DNA of 64,000 bases from positions 1 through 64,000 of the forward strand of contig DBGO01000010.1 in the NCBI GenBank assembly GCA_002295925.1, written 5' to 3'. The stretch is from Flavobacteriales bacterium UBA852. Lineage in GTDB: Bacteria > Bacteroidota > Bacteroidia > Flavobacteriales_E > Vicingaceae. Positions 25,816-34,800 of this stretch are shown in pieces. Every line of letters starts with the position of its first letter. The stretch's first letter is position 1. The notes below the pieces were generated by a model, which was given only the letters and a program-made list of their open reading frames with translations, was not told the DNA's origin and did not search any database. The position numbers and the translations under genes were made by a program.

Positions 25816-26367
25816 TTATTTTTTCTTAAATGGTAATCCAAATTCGTTTAACAATTCAAATGCTTCTTCATCGGTTTCGGCAGTGGTTACAAAAGTAATA
25901 TCCATACCGTTTACGCGATTAATTTTATCGATATCAATTTCAGGGAATATGATCTGTTCCTTAACACCTAAAGTATAATTACCTCGTCCGTCAAATCCTT
26001 TTGGGTTGATACCTCTAAAGTCACGAGTTCGTGGTAATGCTACAGCAATAAGTCTGTCTAAAAACTCATACATTTTATCACCACGTAAGGTAACTTTTGC
26101 TCCAATTGGCATACCTTTTCTAAGTTTGAAGTTAGAAACATCTTTCTTAGAATAAGTTGGTACAGCCTTTTGACCTGAAATTAATGTCATTTCATTTACA
26201 GCATAATCGATTAAACGCTTATCGGCTACTGCAGCACCAACTCCTTGACTGATAACAATCTTTTCGATTTTTGGTACTTGCATTATCGATTTATACTGAA
26301 ACTTTTCTTTTAAAGCAGGAATAATCTGCTCTTTATACTGTTGTTTTAATCTTGGAACGTAACTCAT
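25816..26367 (-). CDS. rplE: Ribosomal protein uL5
   Basis: uL5 binds 5S rRNA and contacts P-site tRNA through the central protuberance. The 183-aa protein has MQVPKIEKIVISQGVG, TYSKKDVSNFKLRKGMPIGAKVTLR and GRGNYTLGVKEQIIFPEI, all family blocks. Its ATG overlaps the rplX stop codon (TAATG), indicating translational coupling. Confidence 0.98.
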   Translation of the reverse strand: MSYVPRLKQQYKEQIIPALKEKFQYKSIMQVPKIEKIVISQGVGAAVADKRLIDYAVNEMTLISGQKAVPTYSKKDVSNFKLRKGMPIGAKVTLRGDKMYEFLDRLIAVALPRTRDFRGINPKGFDGRGNYTLGVKEQIIFPEIDIDKINRVNGMDITFVTTAETDEEAFELLNEFGLPFKKK

Positions 26368-26693
26368 TATTTCAATACCTCCCCTGATTTTTTAGAATAT
26401 CTAACTAATTTACCATTTTCATCACGTTTGCGACCTATACGAGTCGGAACGTTTTCTTTTGGATCGATAACCATAACATTTGAAATATGTATTGGTGTAT
26501 CGATTTCGATGATACCGCCTTCCGGAAATTTAGCATTTGGTTTTTGGTGTTTTTTAAGTTTTTTCACTCCTTCACCTTCAACGTAAACACGTTGTTTAGA
26601 AGGCATTACTTCTTTGATTACACCAATAACACCTTTTGATTCTCCAGCAATTATTTTAACGGTATCTCCTTTTTTTACATGCAATTTTGCCAT
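26367..26693 (-). CDS. rplX: Ribosomal protein uL24
   Basis: uL24 is an assembly initiator of the large subunit near the exit tunnel. The ATG of MAKLHVKKGDTVKIIAGESK gives 108 aa. A GTG one codon upstream is less likely. The KOW motif (KKGDTVKIIAGESKGVIGVI) and the GGIIEIDTPIHISNVM block are clear. It overlaps rplE by one base. Confidence 0.97.
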   Translation of the reverse strand: MAKLHVKKGDTVKIIAGESKGVIGVIKEVMPSKQRVYVEGEGVKKLKKHQKPNAKFPEGGIIEIDTPIHISNVMVIDPKENVPTRIGRKRDENGKLVRYSKKSGEVLK

Positions 26694-26705
26694 CACTCAA
26701 AAATT

Positions 26706-27074
26706 TTATAACACTTCAGGTGCTAATGAAACAATTTTCATATAATCTTTTTCTCTTAATTCTCTGGCAACCGGTCCGAAAATACGAGTTCCTCTAATTT
26801 CGTCAGCATTATTCAATAATACTACTGCATTATCATCAAAACGAATATAAGAACCATCAGGACGGCGTACTTCTTTTTTAGTACGTACGATTACTGCTTT
26901 TGAAACCGTACCTTTTTTTACGTTACCAGAGGGTGTAGCTTGCTTTACGGTAACAACAATTTTGTCACCGATAGAAGCATACTTTCTACGAGTACCTCCA
27001 AGTACTTTTATGCAAAGTACTTCTTTTGCTCCGCTGTTGTCAGCTACTTTTAATCTTGATTCTTGTTGTATCAT
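26706..27074 (-). CDS. rplN: Ribosomal protein uL14
   Basis: uL14 forms intersubunit bridges and is the target of the silencing factor RsfS. The 122-aa protein begins MIQQESRLKVADNSGAKEVL. It has the conserved block GDKIVVTVKQATP and ends GPVARELREKDYMKIVSLAPEVL. It lies 2 bp after rpsQ in the S10-spc junction region. Confidence 0.98.
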   Translation of the reverse strand: MIQQESRLKVADNSGAKEVLCIKVLGGTRRKYASIGDKIVVTVKQATPSGNVKKGTVSKAVIVRTKKEVRRPDGSYIRFDDNAVVLLNNADEIRGTRIFGPVARELREKDYMKIVSLAPEVL

Positions 27075-27076
27075 AA

Positions 27077-27337
27077 CTATTTAGCTCTTTCTACGATTTC
27101 TACTAATCTCCAACATTTGTTTTTGCTCAAAGGGCGTGTTTCCATGATGCGAACTGTATCACCGATGTTACAGTCATTTTTTTCATCATGTGCCATGAAC
27201 TTAGTTGTTTTTTTTACGAATTTTCCATATATGGGGTGCTTTACTTTACGTTCAACCATAACAACAATGGATTTATCCATTTTGTTGCTGGTTACAACAC
27301 CAACTCGTTCTTTTCGTAAATTTCTTCCTGCTTTCAT
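27077..27337 (-). CDS. rpsQ: Ribosomal protein uS17
   Basis: uS17 is an OB-fold primary 16S rRNA-binding protein. The 86-aa protein has NLRKERVGVVTSNKMDKSIV, the HPIYGKFVKKTTKFMAHDE block and GDTVRIMETRPLSKNKCWRL, all diagnostic. It is 5 bp downstream of rpmC. Confidence 0.98.
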   Translation of the reverse strand: MKAGRNLRKERVGVVTSNKMDKSIVVMVERKVKHPIYGKFVKKTTKFMAHDEKNDCNIGDTVRIMETRPLSKNKCWRLVEIVERAK

Positions 27338-27342
27338 TTGTA

Positions 27343-27540
27343 TTAATTTTCAGCTAATTCTCTTTTTCTAATTTCTGTTTTTACACGTGCAATTAAACGT
27401 CGTGTATTTCTTATTTGCATTGGATTTTCAATTTCAGAAACTGCATGATTTAATTTAAGTTTTAACAACTTCTCTTCTAATTCATACAACTTTTCTTGCA
27501 AGTCATCCATTGATAATCCGTGTATATCAGCATTTTTCAT
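27343..27540 (-). CDS. rpmC: Ribosomal protein uL29
   Basis: uL29 lies at the exit tunnel near the trigger factor and SRP docking site. The ATG of MKNADIHGLSMDD gives 65 aa. A TTG two codons upstream is rejected. It is a two-helix protein with the family block KLKLNHAVSEIENPMQIRNT and RRLIARVKTEIRKRE. It is 13 bp after rplP. Confidence 0.96.
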   Translation of the reverse strand: MKNADIHGLSMDDLQEKLYELEEKLLKLKLNHAVSEIENPMQIRNTRRLIARVKTEIRKRELAEN

Positions 27541-27553
27541 CTTCAAATATATT

Positions 27554-27973
27554 TTATGCTTTGTAATCTCTTCTTACAACAAATTTAGTTCTTACGGGTA
27601 ATTTTTGAGCGGCTAAACGCAATCCTTCTTGAGCAACCTCTACCGGTACACCATCAACTTCAAAAAGTATTCTTCCGGGCTTAACAACAGCTACCCAATA
27701 TTCCGGGTTACCTTTACCTTTACCCATACGTACCTCTTGAGGTTTTTTGGTAATTGGTTTGTCTGGAAATATTCTAATCCACACTTGTCCTTCTCTCTTC
27801 ATATAACGGTTTAATGCAATACGAGCAGCTTCAATTTGGCGAGCTGTAATCCATTTGGTATCCAAAGATTTAATGGCAAATGAACCATAAGCTATTTGAT
27901 TTCCTCTCTGAGCTACACCTTTCATGCGGCCCTTTTGCATTTTTCTGTATTTCGTTCTTTTTGGTTGTAACAT
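27554..27973 (-). CDS. rplP: Ribosomal protein uL16
   Basis: uL16 positions A-site tRNA and is needed for peptidyl transferase activity. The 139-aa protein has MLQPKRTKYRKMQKGRMKG, the GKGNPEYWVAVVKPGRILFE block and the C-terminal AAQKLPVRTKFVVRRDY. It lies between rpsC and rpmC. Confidence 0.98.
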   Translation of the reverse strand: MLQPKRTKYRKMQKGRMKGVAQRGNQIAYGSFAIKSLDTKWITARQIEAARIALNRYMKREGQVWIRIFPDKPITKKPQEVRMGKGKGNPEYWVAVVKPGRILFEVDGVPVEVAQEGLRLAAQKLPVRTKFVVRRDYKA

Positions 27974-27998
27974 TGTACTTCAATTTTACAATTAAAAA

Positions 27999-28694
27999 TT
28001 ATTTTCTTTTTGGTCTTCTCTTTCCACCACCGGTCTTAGTCATTCCAATGTTTGGAGATAAATCGCGCTTACCATATACTTCACCTTTACAAATCCATAC
28101 TTTTACTCCAATACGTCCGTAAGTTGTATGTGCTTCAGATAAAGCATAATCAATATCGGCACGGAAAGTATGTAATGGAATACGACCATCTTTATAAAAT
28201 TCCGAACGTGCCATTTCTGCACCACCTAGTCTTCCTGATACCATCACTTTAATTCCTTCGGCTCCCATTCTCATGGCTGATGATACAGCCATTTTTGCAG
28301 CACGGCGGAAAGAAATTCTTCCTTCGATTTGACGTGCAACACTATCAGCTACCAATCGAGCATCAAGTTCAGGACGTTTAATTTCGTATATATTTAACTG
28401 TACACCTTTATTGGTGATTTTTTTAAGCTCTTCACGTAATTTATCAACTTCAGAACCACCTTTACCGATAATTACACCGGGACGTGACGTATGAATGGTT
28501 ACGGTAATTAACTTCAAAGTTCTTTCGATTATAATTTTAGATACAGATGCTTTACGCAAACGAGCATTTAAGTATTCTCTAATTTTATAATCTTCACCGA
28601 TTTTGGCTACATAATCATTACCGCCAAACCAGTTTGAATCCCATCCTTTGATGATTCCTAATCTATTTGCTATCGGATTAACCTTTTGTCCCAT
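27999..28694 (-). CDS. rpsC: Ribosomal protein uS3
   Basis: uS3 forms part of the mRNA entry helicase site in the 30S head. The 231-aa protein has the KH domain (TSRPGVIIGKGGSEVDKLRE) and the C-terminal domain GRLGGAEMARSEFYKDGRIP, then GVKVWICKGEVYGKRDLS and a basic tail. It is 7 bp after rplV. Confidence 0.98.
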   Translation of the reverse strand: MGQKVNPIANRLGIIKGWDSNWFGGNDYVAKIGEDYKIREYLNARLRKASVSKIIIERTLKLITVTIHTSRPGVIIGKGGSEVDKLREELKKITNKGVQLNIYEIKRPELDARLVADSVARQIEGRISFRRAAKMAVSSAMRMGAEGIKVMVSGRLGGAEMARSEFYKDGRIPLHTFRADIDYALSEAHTTYGRIGVKVWICKGEVYGKRDLSPNIGMTKTGGGKRRPKRK

Positions 28695-28701
28695 TATTCG
28701 T

Positions 28702-29094
28702 TTATTTTTCGTCTAATATAATAGTTACGTGATTTGATCTTTTTCTTATTCTGTGTGCTCTACCTTGAGGAGCCGGTTGAATTCTTTTTAACATACGAGC
28801 AGAGTCTACTCTGATTTCTTTGATAAAAAGATTTGCATCTTCCGGTTGTTTCCCTTCGTTTTTAGCTTCCCAGTTGGCAATTGCCGAACGTAAAAGTTTT
28901 AATAAACGATTAGAAGCTTCTTGAGGAGCATATTGCAAAATGTTTAACGCTTTAAACACATCTTCGCCTCGTACCATATCGGCAACTTTACGCATTTTGC
29001 GAGGAGAAGTTGGGCAATTATTTAATTTAGCGAATGCTATTTGCTTTTTTGCCTCTTTTATTTGTTCTGCTCTATTTTTCTTTCTAGCGCCCAT
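28702..29094 (-). CDS. rplV: Ribosomal protein uL22
   Basis: uL22 lines the peptide exit tunnel with its long beta-hairpin. The 130-aa protein has a basic N-terminal extension (MGARKKNRAEQIKEAKKQ) and the family block NNCPTSPRKMRKVADMVRG. The C-terminal KRIQPAPQGRAHRIRKRSNH contains the tunnel-hairpin residues. It lies between rpsS and rpsC. Confidence 0.98.
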   Translation of the reverse strand: MGARKKNRAEQIKEAKKQIAFAKLNNCPTSPRKMRKVADMVRGEDVFKALNILQYAPQEASNRLLKLLRSAIANWEAKNEGKQPEDANLFIKEIRVDSARMLKRIQPAPQGRAHRIRKRSNHVTIILDEK

Positions 29095-29107
29095 TTGTAA
29101 TTATTTT

Positions 29108-29380
29108 TTATTTTTTCTTTTTATTTCCACCATGACCACGGAAGGTTCTTGTTGGAGCAAATTCTCCTAATTTATGCCCTACCATGTTTTCAGTTACATA
29201 AACCGGAATAAATTTATTTCCGTTATGTACAGCTATTGTTAACCCTACAAATTCAGGTGTTATCATTGATGCTCTAGACCAAGTTTTAATAACACTTTTC
29301 TTTCCTGATTCTTGAGCTTCCAATACTCTTTGCATTAATTTATAATGCACAAATGGTGGTTTTTTTAATGATCTACTCAT
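29108..29380 (-). CDS. rpsS: Ribosomal protein uS19
   Basis: uS19 in the 30S head contacts uS13 and A-site tRNA. The 90-aa protein has MSRSLKKPPFVHYKLMQRV, TWSRASMITPEFVGLTIAVH and the C-terminal VGHKLGEFAPTRTFRGH block. It is 8 bp after rplB. Confidence 0.98.
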   Translation of the reverse strand: MSRSLKKPPFVHYKLMQRVLEAQESGKKSVIKTWSRASMITPEFVGLTIAVHNGNKFIPVYVTENMVGHKLGEFAPTRTFRGHGGNKKKK

Positions 29381-29388
29381 TGCTTAAA

Positions 29389-30213
29389 TTATTTCTTTCT
29401 GCGTTCAATAATATAACGATTCGATTCTTTCTTTTTACTACGTGTTTTGTAACCTTTTGCCGGTATACCTTTGCGTGATCTTGGGTGTCCTCCTGAAGCT
29501 CTACCTTCACCACCACCCATTGGGTGATCAACAGGGTTCATAACAACACCACGTACACGTGGACGACGTCCTAACCAGCGATTAGCACCGGCTTTACCTA
29601 AACGAGTTAAGTTATGCTCAGAATTCGACACTGTTCCAACTGTTGCTTTACAAGAAATTAAAATCATTCTTGTTTCACCGGAAGGTAACTTAACAATTGC
29701 ATACTTACCATCTTTTGCTGATAATTGTGCATAAGATCCTGCACTGCGTGCTATTTTAGCTCCTTGACCGGGACGCACCTCGATATTATGAATTATTGTA
29801 CCTAAAGGAATATTTTCTAACGGTAAGGTGTTTCCAACTTCAGGATCTACGTTTTTTCCGGAGATTACTTCTTGACCAACTTTTAATCCGTTTGGTGCAA
29901 TAATATACCTCTTTTCACCATCCTTATATACCAATAAAGCAATACGTGCAGTTCTGTTTGGATCGTATTCTATTGATTTTACTACGGCAGGAATGTTGTC
30001 TTTATCTCTTTTGAAGTCAATAACACGGTATTTTTGCTTATGACCTCCACCAATATAGCGCATAGTCATTTTACCGCTGTTATTACGTCCACCCGATTTT
30101 GATTTTTTCACTAAAAGTGATTTTTCGGGTGTTGAAGTGGTAACATCATCAAATGTGTTAACAATTCTATGCCTTGTTCCAGGCGTGATTGGATTTAATT
30201 TTTTTACTCCCAT
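29389..30213 (-). CDS. rplB: Ribosomal protein uL2
   Basis: uL2 supports the peptidyl transferase centre and subunit joining. The 274-aa protein has the family blocks NNSGKMTMRYIGGGHKQKYR, LPLENIPLGTIIHNIE and RGVVMNPVDHPMGGGEGRA (the His near the active centre). A 53-bp gap, long for this operon, separates it from rplW and holds only a short GC-rich stretch around 30231-30246. Confidence 0.98.
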   Translation of the reverse strand: MGVKKLNPITPGTRHRIVNTFDDVTTSTPEKSLLVKKSKSGGRNNSGKMTMRYIGGGHKQKYRVIDFKRDKDNIPAVVKSIEYDPNRTARIALLVYKDGEKRYIIAPNGLKVGQEVISGKNVDPEVGNTLPLENIPLGTIIHNIEVRPGQGAKIARSAGSYAQLSAKDGKYAIVKLPSGETRMILISCKATVGTVSNSEHNLTRLGKAGANRWLGRRPRVRGVVMNPVDHPMGGGEGRASGGHPRSRKGIPAKGYKTRSKKKESNRYIIERRKK

Positions 30214-30266
30214 TTTTGTTTATATCTTTAGAGGGTTGGAGCCCCCGTATAGTTAATAATTAATTT

Positions 30267-30566
30267 TTAAATCGCGCTAAAAAAGTCTATTGACTCACCA
30301 TTTGTTAATGTAACAATAGCTTTTTTATATTTATTTGTTCTACCTTGCTCTATTCGGGTTCTGGTATATCTTCTCTTACTTTTCCCCGGATAAACCATGG
30401 TATTAACGCTTTCAACCGATACATTATAAAGTTGCTCAACCGCATCTTTAATTTGTAATTTGTTAGCTTTGGGATTTACAATAAATCCATATTGATTTAA
30501 TTTTTCTCCCAAGTCGGTCATTTTTTCCGACACTATCGGTTTTATGATAATATCTACTGGTCTCAT
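30267..30566 (-). CDS. rplW: Ribosomal protein uL23
   Basis: uL23 is at the tunnel exit and is the main docking site for trigger factor and SRP. The 99-aa protein has IIIKPIVSEKMTDLGEKLNQ, the YGFIVNPKANKLQIKDAVEQ block with VYPGKSKRRYTR, and a C-terminal KKAIVTLTNGESIDFF. Its ATG overlaps the rplD stop codon by one base. Confidence 0.98.
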   Translation of the reverse strand: MRPVDIIIKPIVSEKMTDLGEKLNQYGFIVNPKANKLQIKDAVEQLYNVSVESVNTMVYPGKSKRRYTRTRIEQGRTNKYKKAIVTLTNGESIDFFSAI

Positions 30567-31192
30567 TATCCTAAAATATTATTTAATTTTTCAACAGAAC
30601 TTTCCGCTAATAGTACACCATTTGCATTCATAATATCGTATGTATTTAATTCTGAAACGGTTACTACTTTTACCCCCTCTAAATTTCGGGACGACAAATA
30701 TACATTATTATTTGATTCCGGAAGCACTAAAAGTGATTTTTTATTTGATAAATTGAAATTTTTAATAATTTCAGCCATTTGCTTGGTTTTTGGCGCTTCG
30801 AAATTTAAGTCTTCTATCACCATTAAACCTTCAGCTTTAGCTTTATAGGTTAAAGCCGACTTTCTGGCAAGTTGCTTAACTTTTTTATTAAGTTTGAATC
30901 CGTAATTTCTTGGTTTTGGACCGAATATTCTACCACCACCAACAAACAAAGGAGATTTTATACTTCCTGCACGTGCTGTACCTGTACCTTTTTGTTTTTT
31001 AATTTTACGAGTACTTCCGGCTACTTCACCTCTCTCTTTAGTTTTATGAGTACCTTGACGACGGTTTGCCAGATGTTGTTTAACATCCAAGTATATCGCG
31101 TGATCGTTTGGTTCAATACCTACGATTGTATCATTAATGGATACTTTCTTTTTGGTATCTTTCCCATTTATATTTTTTACTGTTAATTCCAT
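30566..31192 (-). CDS. rplD: Ribosomal protein uL4
   Basis: uL4 has an extended loop in the exit tunnel wall; in E. coli it also represses the S10 operon. The 208-aa protein has QHLANRRQGTHKTKERGEVA and KKQKGTGTARAGSIKSPLFV (the tunnel loop), GGRIFGPKPRNYGFKLNKK and the C-terminal Rossmann-like half. No S10-type leader attenuator was recognised. It lies between rplC and rplW. Confidence 0.97.
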   Translation of the reverse strand: MELTVKNINGKDTKKKVSINDTIVGIEPNDHAIYLDVKQHLANRRQGTHKTKERGEVAGSTRKIKKQKGTGTARAGSIKSPLFVGGGRIFGPKPRNYGFKLNKKVKQLARKSALTYKAKAEGLMVIEDLNFEAPKTKQMAEIIKNFNLSNKKSLLVLPESNNNVYLSSRNLEGVKVVTVSELNTYDIMNANGVLLAESSVEKLNNILG

Positions 31193-31203
31193 CTTTCAGC
31201 GGT

Positions 31204-31821
31204 TTATTTTTTAATGATAACGTAAGAACCTTTACTTCCCGGAATAGAACCTTTTACTACGATAAGGTTTTTTTCAGGATATACTTTGATTACTTCAAGA
31301 TTTGTAACGGTTACTCTTTCACCACCGGTTCTTCCGGCCATTTTCATTCCTTTAAATACTCTTGAAGGTGTAGAAGCTGCTCCTAATGAACCGGGAGCTC
31401 TGTTTCTATTGTGTTGTCCGTGAGTTTGACCACCAACACCGGCAAAGTTATGACGTTTTACAACACCTTGAAAACCTTTACCTTTTGATGTTCCTACTAC
31501 ATCAACAAATTCTCCTTCTTCGAATAATTCAACAGTTACGATATCGCCAACTGCTTTTTCTTCTTCAAATCCGTTAAATTCTACAAGTTTGAATTTAGGA
31601 CTTGTTTTTGCTTTTTTGAAATGACCTAACAATGCTTTTGGTGTGTTTTTTTCTTTACGCTCACCGTAAGCCAGTTGCACTGCCTCATACCCATCTTTAT
31701 CTTGTGTTTTAACTTGCGTTACTACACAAGGACCAGCTTCTAACACTGTGCATGGCATGTTTTTACCCTCGGCACTGTAAACGCTAGTCATTCCAATTTT
31801 CTTTCCTATTAATCCAGGCAT
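31204..31821 (-). CDS. rplC: Ribosomal protein uL3
   Basis: uL3 reaches the peptidyl transferase centre. The 205-aa protein begins MPGLIGKKIGMTSVYSAEGK. It has the basic-extension block GTSKGKGFQGVVKRHNFAG, HGQHNRNRAPGSLGAASTPS and VFKGMKMAGRTGGERVT. It lies between rpsJ and rplD. Confidence 0.98.
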   Translation of the reverse strand: MPGLIGKKIGMTSVYSAEGKNMPCTVLEAGPCVVTQVKTQDKDGYEAVQLAYGERKEKNTPKALLGHFKKAKTSPKFKLVEFNGFEEEKAVGDIVTVELFEEGEFVDVVGTSKGKGFQGVVKRHNFAGVGGQTHGQHNRNRAPGSLGAASTPSRVFKGMKMAGRTGGERVTVTNLEVIKVYPEKNLIVVKGSIPGSKGSYVIIKK

Positions 31822-31840
31822 TTTATAATGGTTTTAATAA

Positions 31841-32146
31841 TTACACTTTAATATCTACATCAACACCACTTGGTAATTCAAGTTTCATCAATGCATCAAC
31901 TGTTTTTGATGATGAACTGTATATATCAATTAAACGTTTGTAAGCGCATAATTGAAATTGTTCTCTTGATTTTTTATTTACGTGTGGAGAACGCAATACA
32001 GTAAAAATTCTCTTATGCGTTGGTAATGGAATTGGACCACTAACCACAGCTCCAGTTGATTTTACTGTTTTTACGATTTTTTCGGCTGATTTATCAACCA
32101 AATTGTAATCGTATGATTTTAATTTTATTCTAATTTTATGGCTCAT
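31841..32146 (-). CDS. rpsJ: Ribosomal protein uS10
   Basis: uS10 is a 30S head protein and, as NusE, a transcription antitermination partner of NusB. The 101-aa protein has MSHKIRIKLKSYDYNLVDKS, the GPIPLPTHKRIFTVLRSPHV block and the C-terminal KLELPSGVDVDIKV. It is 25 bp after fusA, so the str and S10 segments are joined, and no tuf gene lies between them. Confidence 0.98.
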   Translation of the reverse strand: MSHKIRIKLKSYDYNLVDKSAEKIVKTVKSTGAVVSGPIPLPTHKRIFTVLRSPHVNKKSREQFQLCAYKRLIDIYSSSSKTVDALMKLELPSGVDVDIKV

Positions 32147-32171
32147 TTCTATAAATGATTTATATAATTTA

Positions 32172-34274
32172 TTAAGCTTCTACTTTTCCTTGTGCTTTTG
32201 CTATAACTTCATCAGCAATATTTTTAGGGCATTCTGCATAATGGCTAAATACCATTGTTGATGATGCTCTACCTGAAGATATAGTACGTAAAGCAGTTAC
32301 GTAACCGAACATTTCCGATAATGGAACTTTCGCTTTAATCACTTTTGCGCCTGCTCTGTCATCCATTCCTTCGATTTGACCTCTACGTCTGTTCAAGTCG
32401 GCAACAATATCACCCATATTTTCTTCAGGAGTAACAACTTCTAAATGCATGATTGGTTCCAATAAAATTGGATTTGCTTTAGGCAAAGCGTGTCTATATG
32501 CTAATTTAGCAGCTGTTTCGAAAGATAATTGATCTGAATCGACAGCGTGGTAAGAACCATCTATCAACGTTACTTTTAAGCTATCCATTGGGTAACCGGC
32601 AAGTACACCATTATTCATGGCATCTTTAAAACCTTTTTCTACAGAAGGAATAAATTCTCTTGGAATGTTACCACCTTTAATTTCGTTAATAAATACAAGT
32701 CCTTCTTTACCATCTTCAACCGGTTCAATGCGCACATAAATATCGGCAAATTTACCACGACCACCAGTTTGTTTCTTATAAACTTCTTTGTGTTCAACAG
32801 ACCCGGTGATAGCTTCTTTATAAGCAACTTGAGGAGCACCTTGGTTACATTCTACTTTAAATTCTCGTTTTAAACGATCGATAATAATCTCCAAGTGTAA
32901 CTCACCCATTCCGGAAATTACTGTTTGCCCTGAATCTTCGTCAGTATGAACACGGAATGTAGGATCTTCTTCAGCTAATTTACTCAACGCATTTCCTAAT
33001 TTATCAACATCTGCTTGAGTTTTAGGCTCAATAGCAACTCCAATTACAGGCTCAGGGAACTCCATTGACTCAAGAACAATAGGATGTTTCTCGTCACAAA
33101 GCGTATCTCCTGTTTTAATATCTTTAAATCCTACTGCAGCTCCAATATCACCGGCTTCAATTTTTGGAATTGAATTTTGTTTATTTGAGTGCATTTGAAA
33201 AATACGAGAGATTCTCTCTTTTTTATCTGTACGTGTGTTTAACACATAAGAACCGGCTTCTAAAGTACCTGAATAGGCACGGAAGAAACATAAGCGACCA
33301 ACAAACGGGTCGGTAGCAATTTTAAAAGCTAATCCTGCAAAAGGTTCTTTTGCGTCAGGATGACGCTCTTCTTCTTGCTCTGTTTTAGGATTGATTCCTT
33401 TAATTGCTTCGATATCTACAGGTGACGGTAAAAATGCCATCACAGCATCTAACATGGTTTGTACACCTTTATTTTTGAAAGCCGAACCGCAAAGCATTGG
33501 CGTAATTTCCATATTAATGGTTGCTTTACGAATGGCTCTTAACATTTCATCTTCGGTAATAGAGTCTGAATCTTCGAAGAATTTTTCCATTAATTCTTCA
33601 TCACTTTCAGCAACAGCCTCTACTAAGAAATTTCTCCACTTTTCAACATCATCTTTTAATTCTTCAGGAATTGGAACTTCTGTAAATGTCATTCCCATAT
33701 CTTCTTCGTTCCAAACAATTCCTCTCATGTTGATCAAATCAACCACACCTTTAAATTCATTTTCAGCTCCAATAGGAACTTGTAATGGAACCGGCTTGGC
33801 TCCCAATCGTTCTTTTACTTCTTCAACAACACGGAAGAAATCAGCACCGGATCGGTCCATTTTATTTACGAAACCAATTCTTGGCACCTTATATTTATCT
33901 GCTTGACGCCATACTGTTTCTGACTGAGGTTCAACACCACCTACTGCACAAAATAATGCTACCGCACCATCCAATACACGTAATGAACGCTCTACTTCTA
34001 CGGTAAAGTCAACGTGGCCGGGAGTATCGATAATATTCATTTTATACTCCTCACCACGATATTTCCATTTGGTTGTTGTTGCTGCAGAAGTAATGGTAAT
34101 TCCTCGCTCTTGCTCTTGCTCCATCCAGTCCATTGTTGCAGCACCATCGTGTACTTCTCCAATTTTGTGCGATAATCCTGTGTAATACAAAATACGCTCT
34201 GTAGTGGTTGTTTTACCGGCATCGATATGCGCCATGATACCGATATTTCTAGTGTATTTTAAGTCTCTTGCCAT
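32172..34274 (-). CDS. fusA: Elongation factor G
   Basis: EF-G is the GTPase that drives translocation and, with RRF, ribosome recycling. The 700-aa protein has the G domain with AHIDAGKTTTTERILYYTG, DTPGHVDF and NKMDR. It also has switch I GEVHDGAATMDWMEQEQERGIT, then domain II and domains III-V, with GRGKFADIYVRIEP and GYVTALRTISSGRASSTM. It lies in the str segment (rpsL-rpsG-fusA) without tuf. Confidence 0.98.
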   Translation of the reverse strand: MARDLKYTRNIGIMAHIDAGKTTTTERILYYTGLSHKIGEVHDGAATMDWMEQEQERGITITSAATTTKWKYRGEEYKMNIIDTPGHVDFTVEVERSLRVLDGAVALFCAVGGVEPQSETVWRQADKYKVPRIGFVNKMDRSGADFFRVVEEVKERLGAKPVPLQVPIGAENEFKGVVDLINMRGIVWNEEDMGMTFTEVPIPEELKDDVEKWRNFLVEAVAESDEELMEKFFEDSDSITEDEMLRAIRKATINMEITPMLCGSAFKNKGVQTMLDAVMAFLPSPVDIEAIKGINPKTEQEEERHPDAKEPFAGLAFKIATDPFVGRLCFFRAYSGTLEAGSYVLNTRTDKKERISRIFQMHSNKQNSIPKIEAGDIGAAVGFKDIKTGDTLCDEKHPIVLESMEFPEPVIGVAIEPKTQADVDKLGNALSKLAEEDPTFRVHTDEDSGQTVISGMGELHLEIIIDRLKREFKVECNQGAPQVAYKEAITGSVEHKEVYKKQTGGRGKFADIYVRIEPVEDGKEGLVFINEIKGGNIPREFIPSVEKGFKDAMNNGVLAGYPMDSLKVTLIDGSYHAVDSDQLSFETAAKLAYRHALPKANPILLEPIMHLEVVTPEENMGDIVADLNRRRGQIEGMDDRAGAKVIKAKVPLSEMFGYVTALRTISSGRASSTMVFSHYAECPKNIADEVIAKAQGKVEA

Positions 34275-34299
34275 TGTTGTTAAAAATATATTCTGTTAA

Positions 34300-34770
34300 T
34301 TAAAATCTAAAATGTGAGAATGCCTTGTTTGCTTCTGCCATTCTGTGCGTATCTTCTTTTTTCTTGAACGCTCCACCCTCTTCTTTATAAGCCGAGATAA
34401 TTTCTCCGGCTAATTTATTCTCCATTCCTTTTTCATTTCTTTTGCGAGCAAAATTTATCATCCATTTAATTGCCATAGATGTTTTTCTGCTATCACGAAT
34501 AGGTTGCGGAATTTGGAAAGTTGCCCCCCCAATCCTTCTACTGCGAACCTCTACTTGAGGCGTAACATTTAACAACGCTTTTTTCCATACATCCAATCCG
34601 TTTTCTTCCGGAATTTTTTCATCTACAATCGCAATAGCGTCATAAAATATTTTTAATGCTTTTGTTTTTTTACCATCTAACATCATATGGTTAACAAAAC
34701 GTGTAACTTCCACATCGTTAAATTTTGGATCGGGAAGTAATCTTCTTTCTTTTGCTCTAGTTTTTCTCAT
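34300..34770 (-). CDS. rpsG: Ribosomal protein uS7
   Basis: uS7 is a primary 16S rRNA binder that forms the mRNA exit and E-site region; in E. coli it represses the str operon. The 156-aa protein has MRKTRAKERRLLPDPKFNDV, VTRFVNHMMLDGKKTKALKI and VEVRSRRIGGATFQIPQPI, then HRMAEANKAFSHFRF at the end. It lies between rpsL and fusA. Confidence 0.98.
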   Translation of the reverse strand: MRKTRAKERRLLPDPKFNDVEVTRFVNHMMLDGKKTKALKIFYDAIAIVDEKIPEENGLDVWKKALLNVTPQVEVRSRRIGGATFQIPQPIRDSRKTSMAIKWMINFARKRNEKGMENKLAGEIISAYKEEGGAFKKKEDTHRMAEANKAFSHFRF

Positions 34771-34800
34771 AATTCAGTCGTTACTGATATTATTTAATAA

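Noticed and set aside
30214..30266. Possible regulatory hairpin in the rplW-rplB gap
   Set aside because: Only a 3-4 bp GC stem around 30231-30246 is visible, too weak to report as a site.
33391..33906. 171-codon open frame antisense to fusA
   Set aside because: Shadow of the biased codon use of fusA; no family resemblance and no start context.
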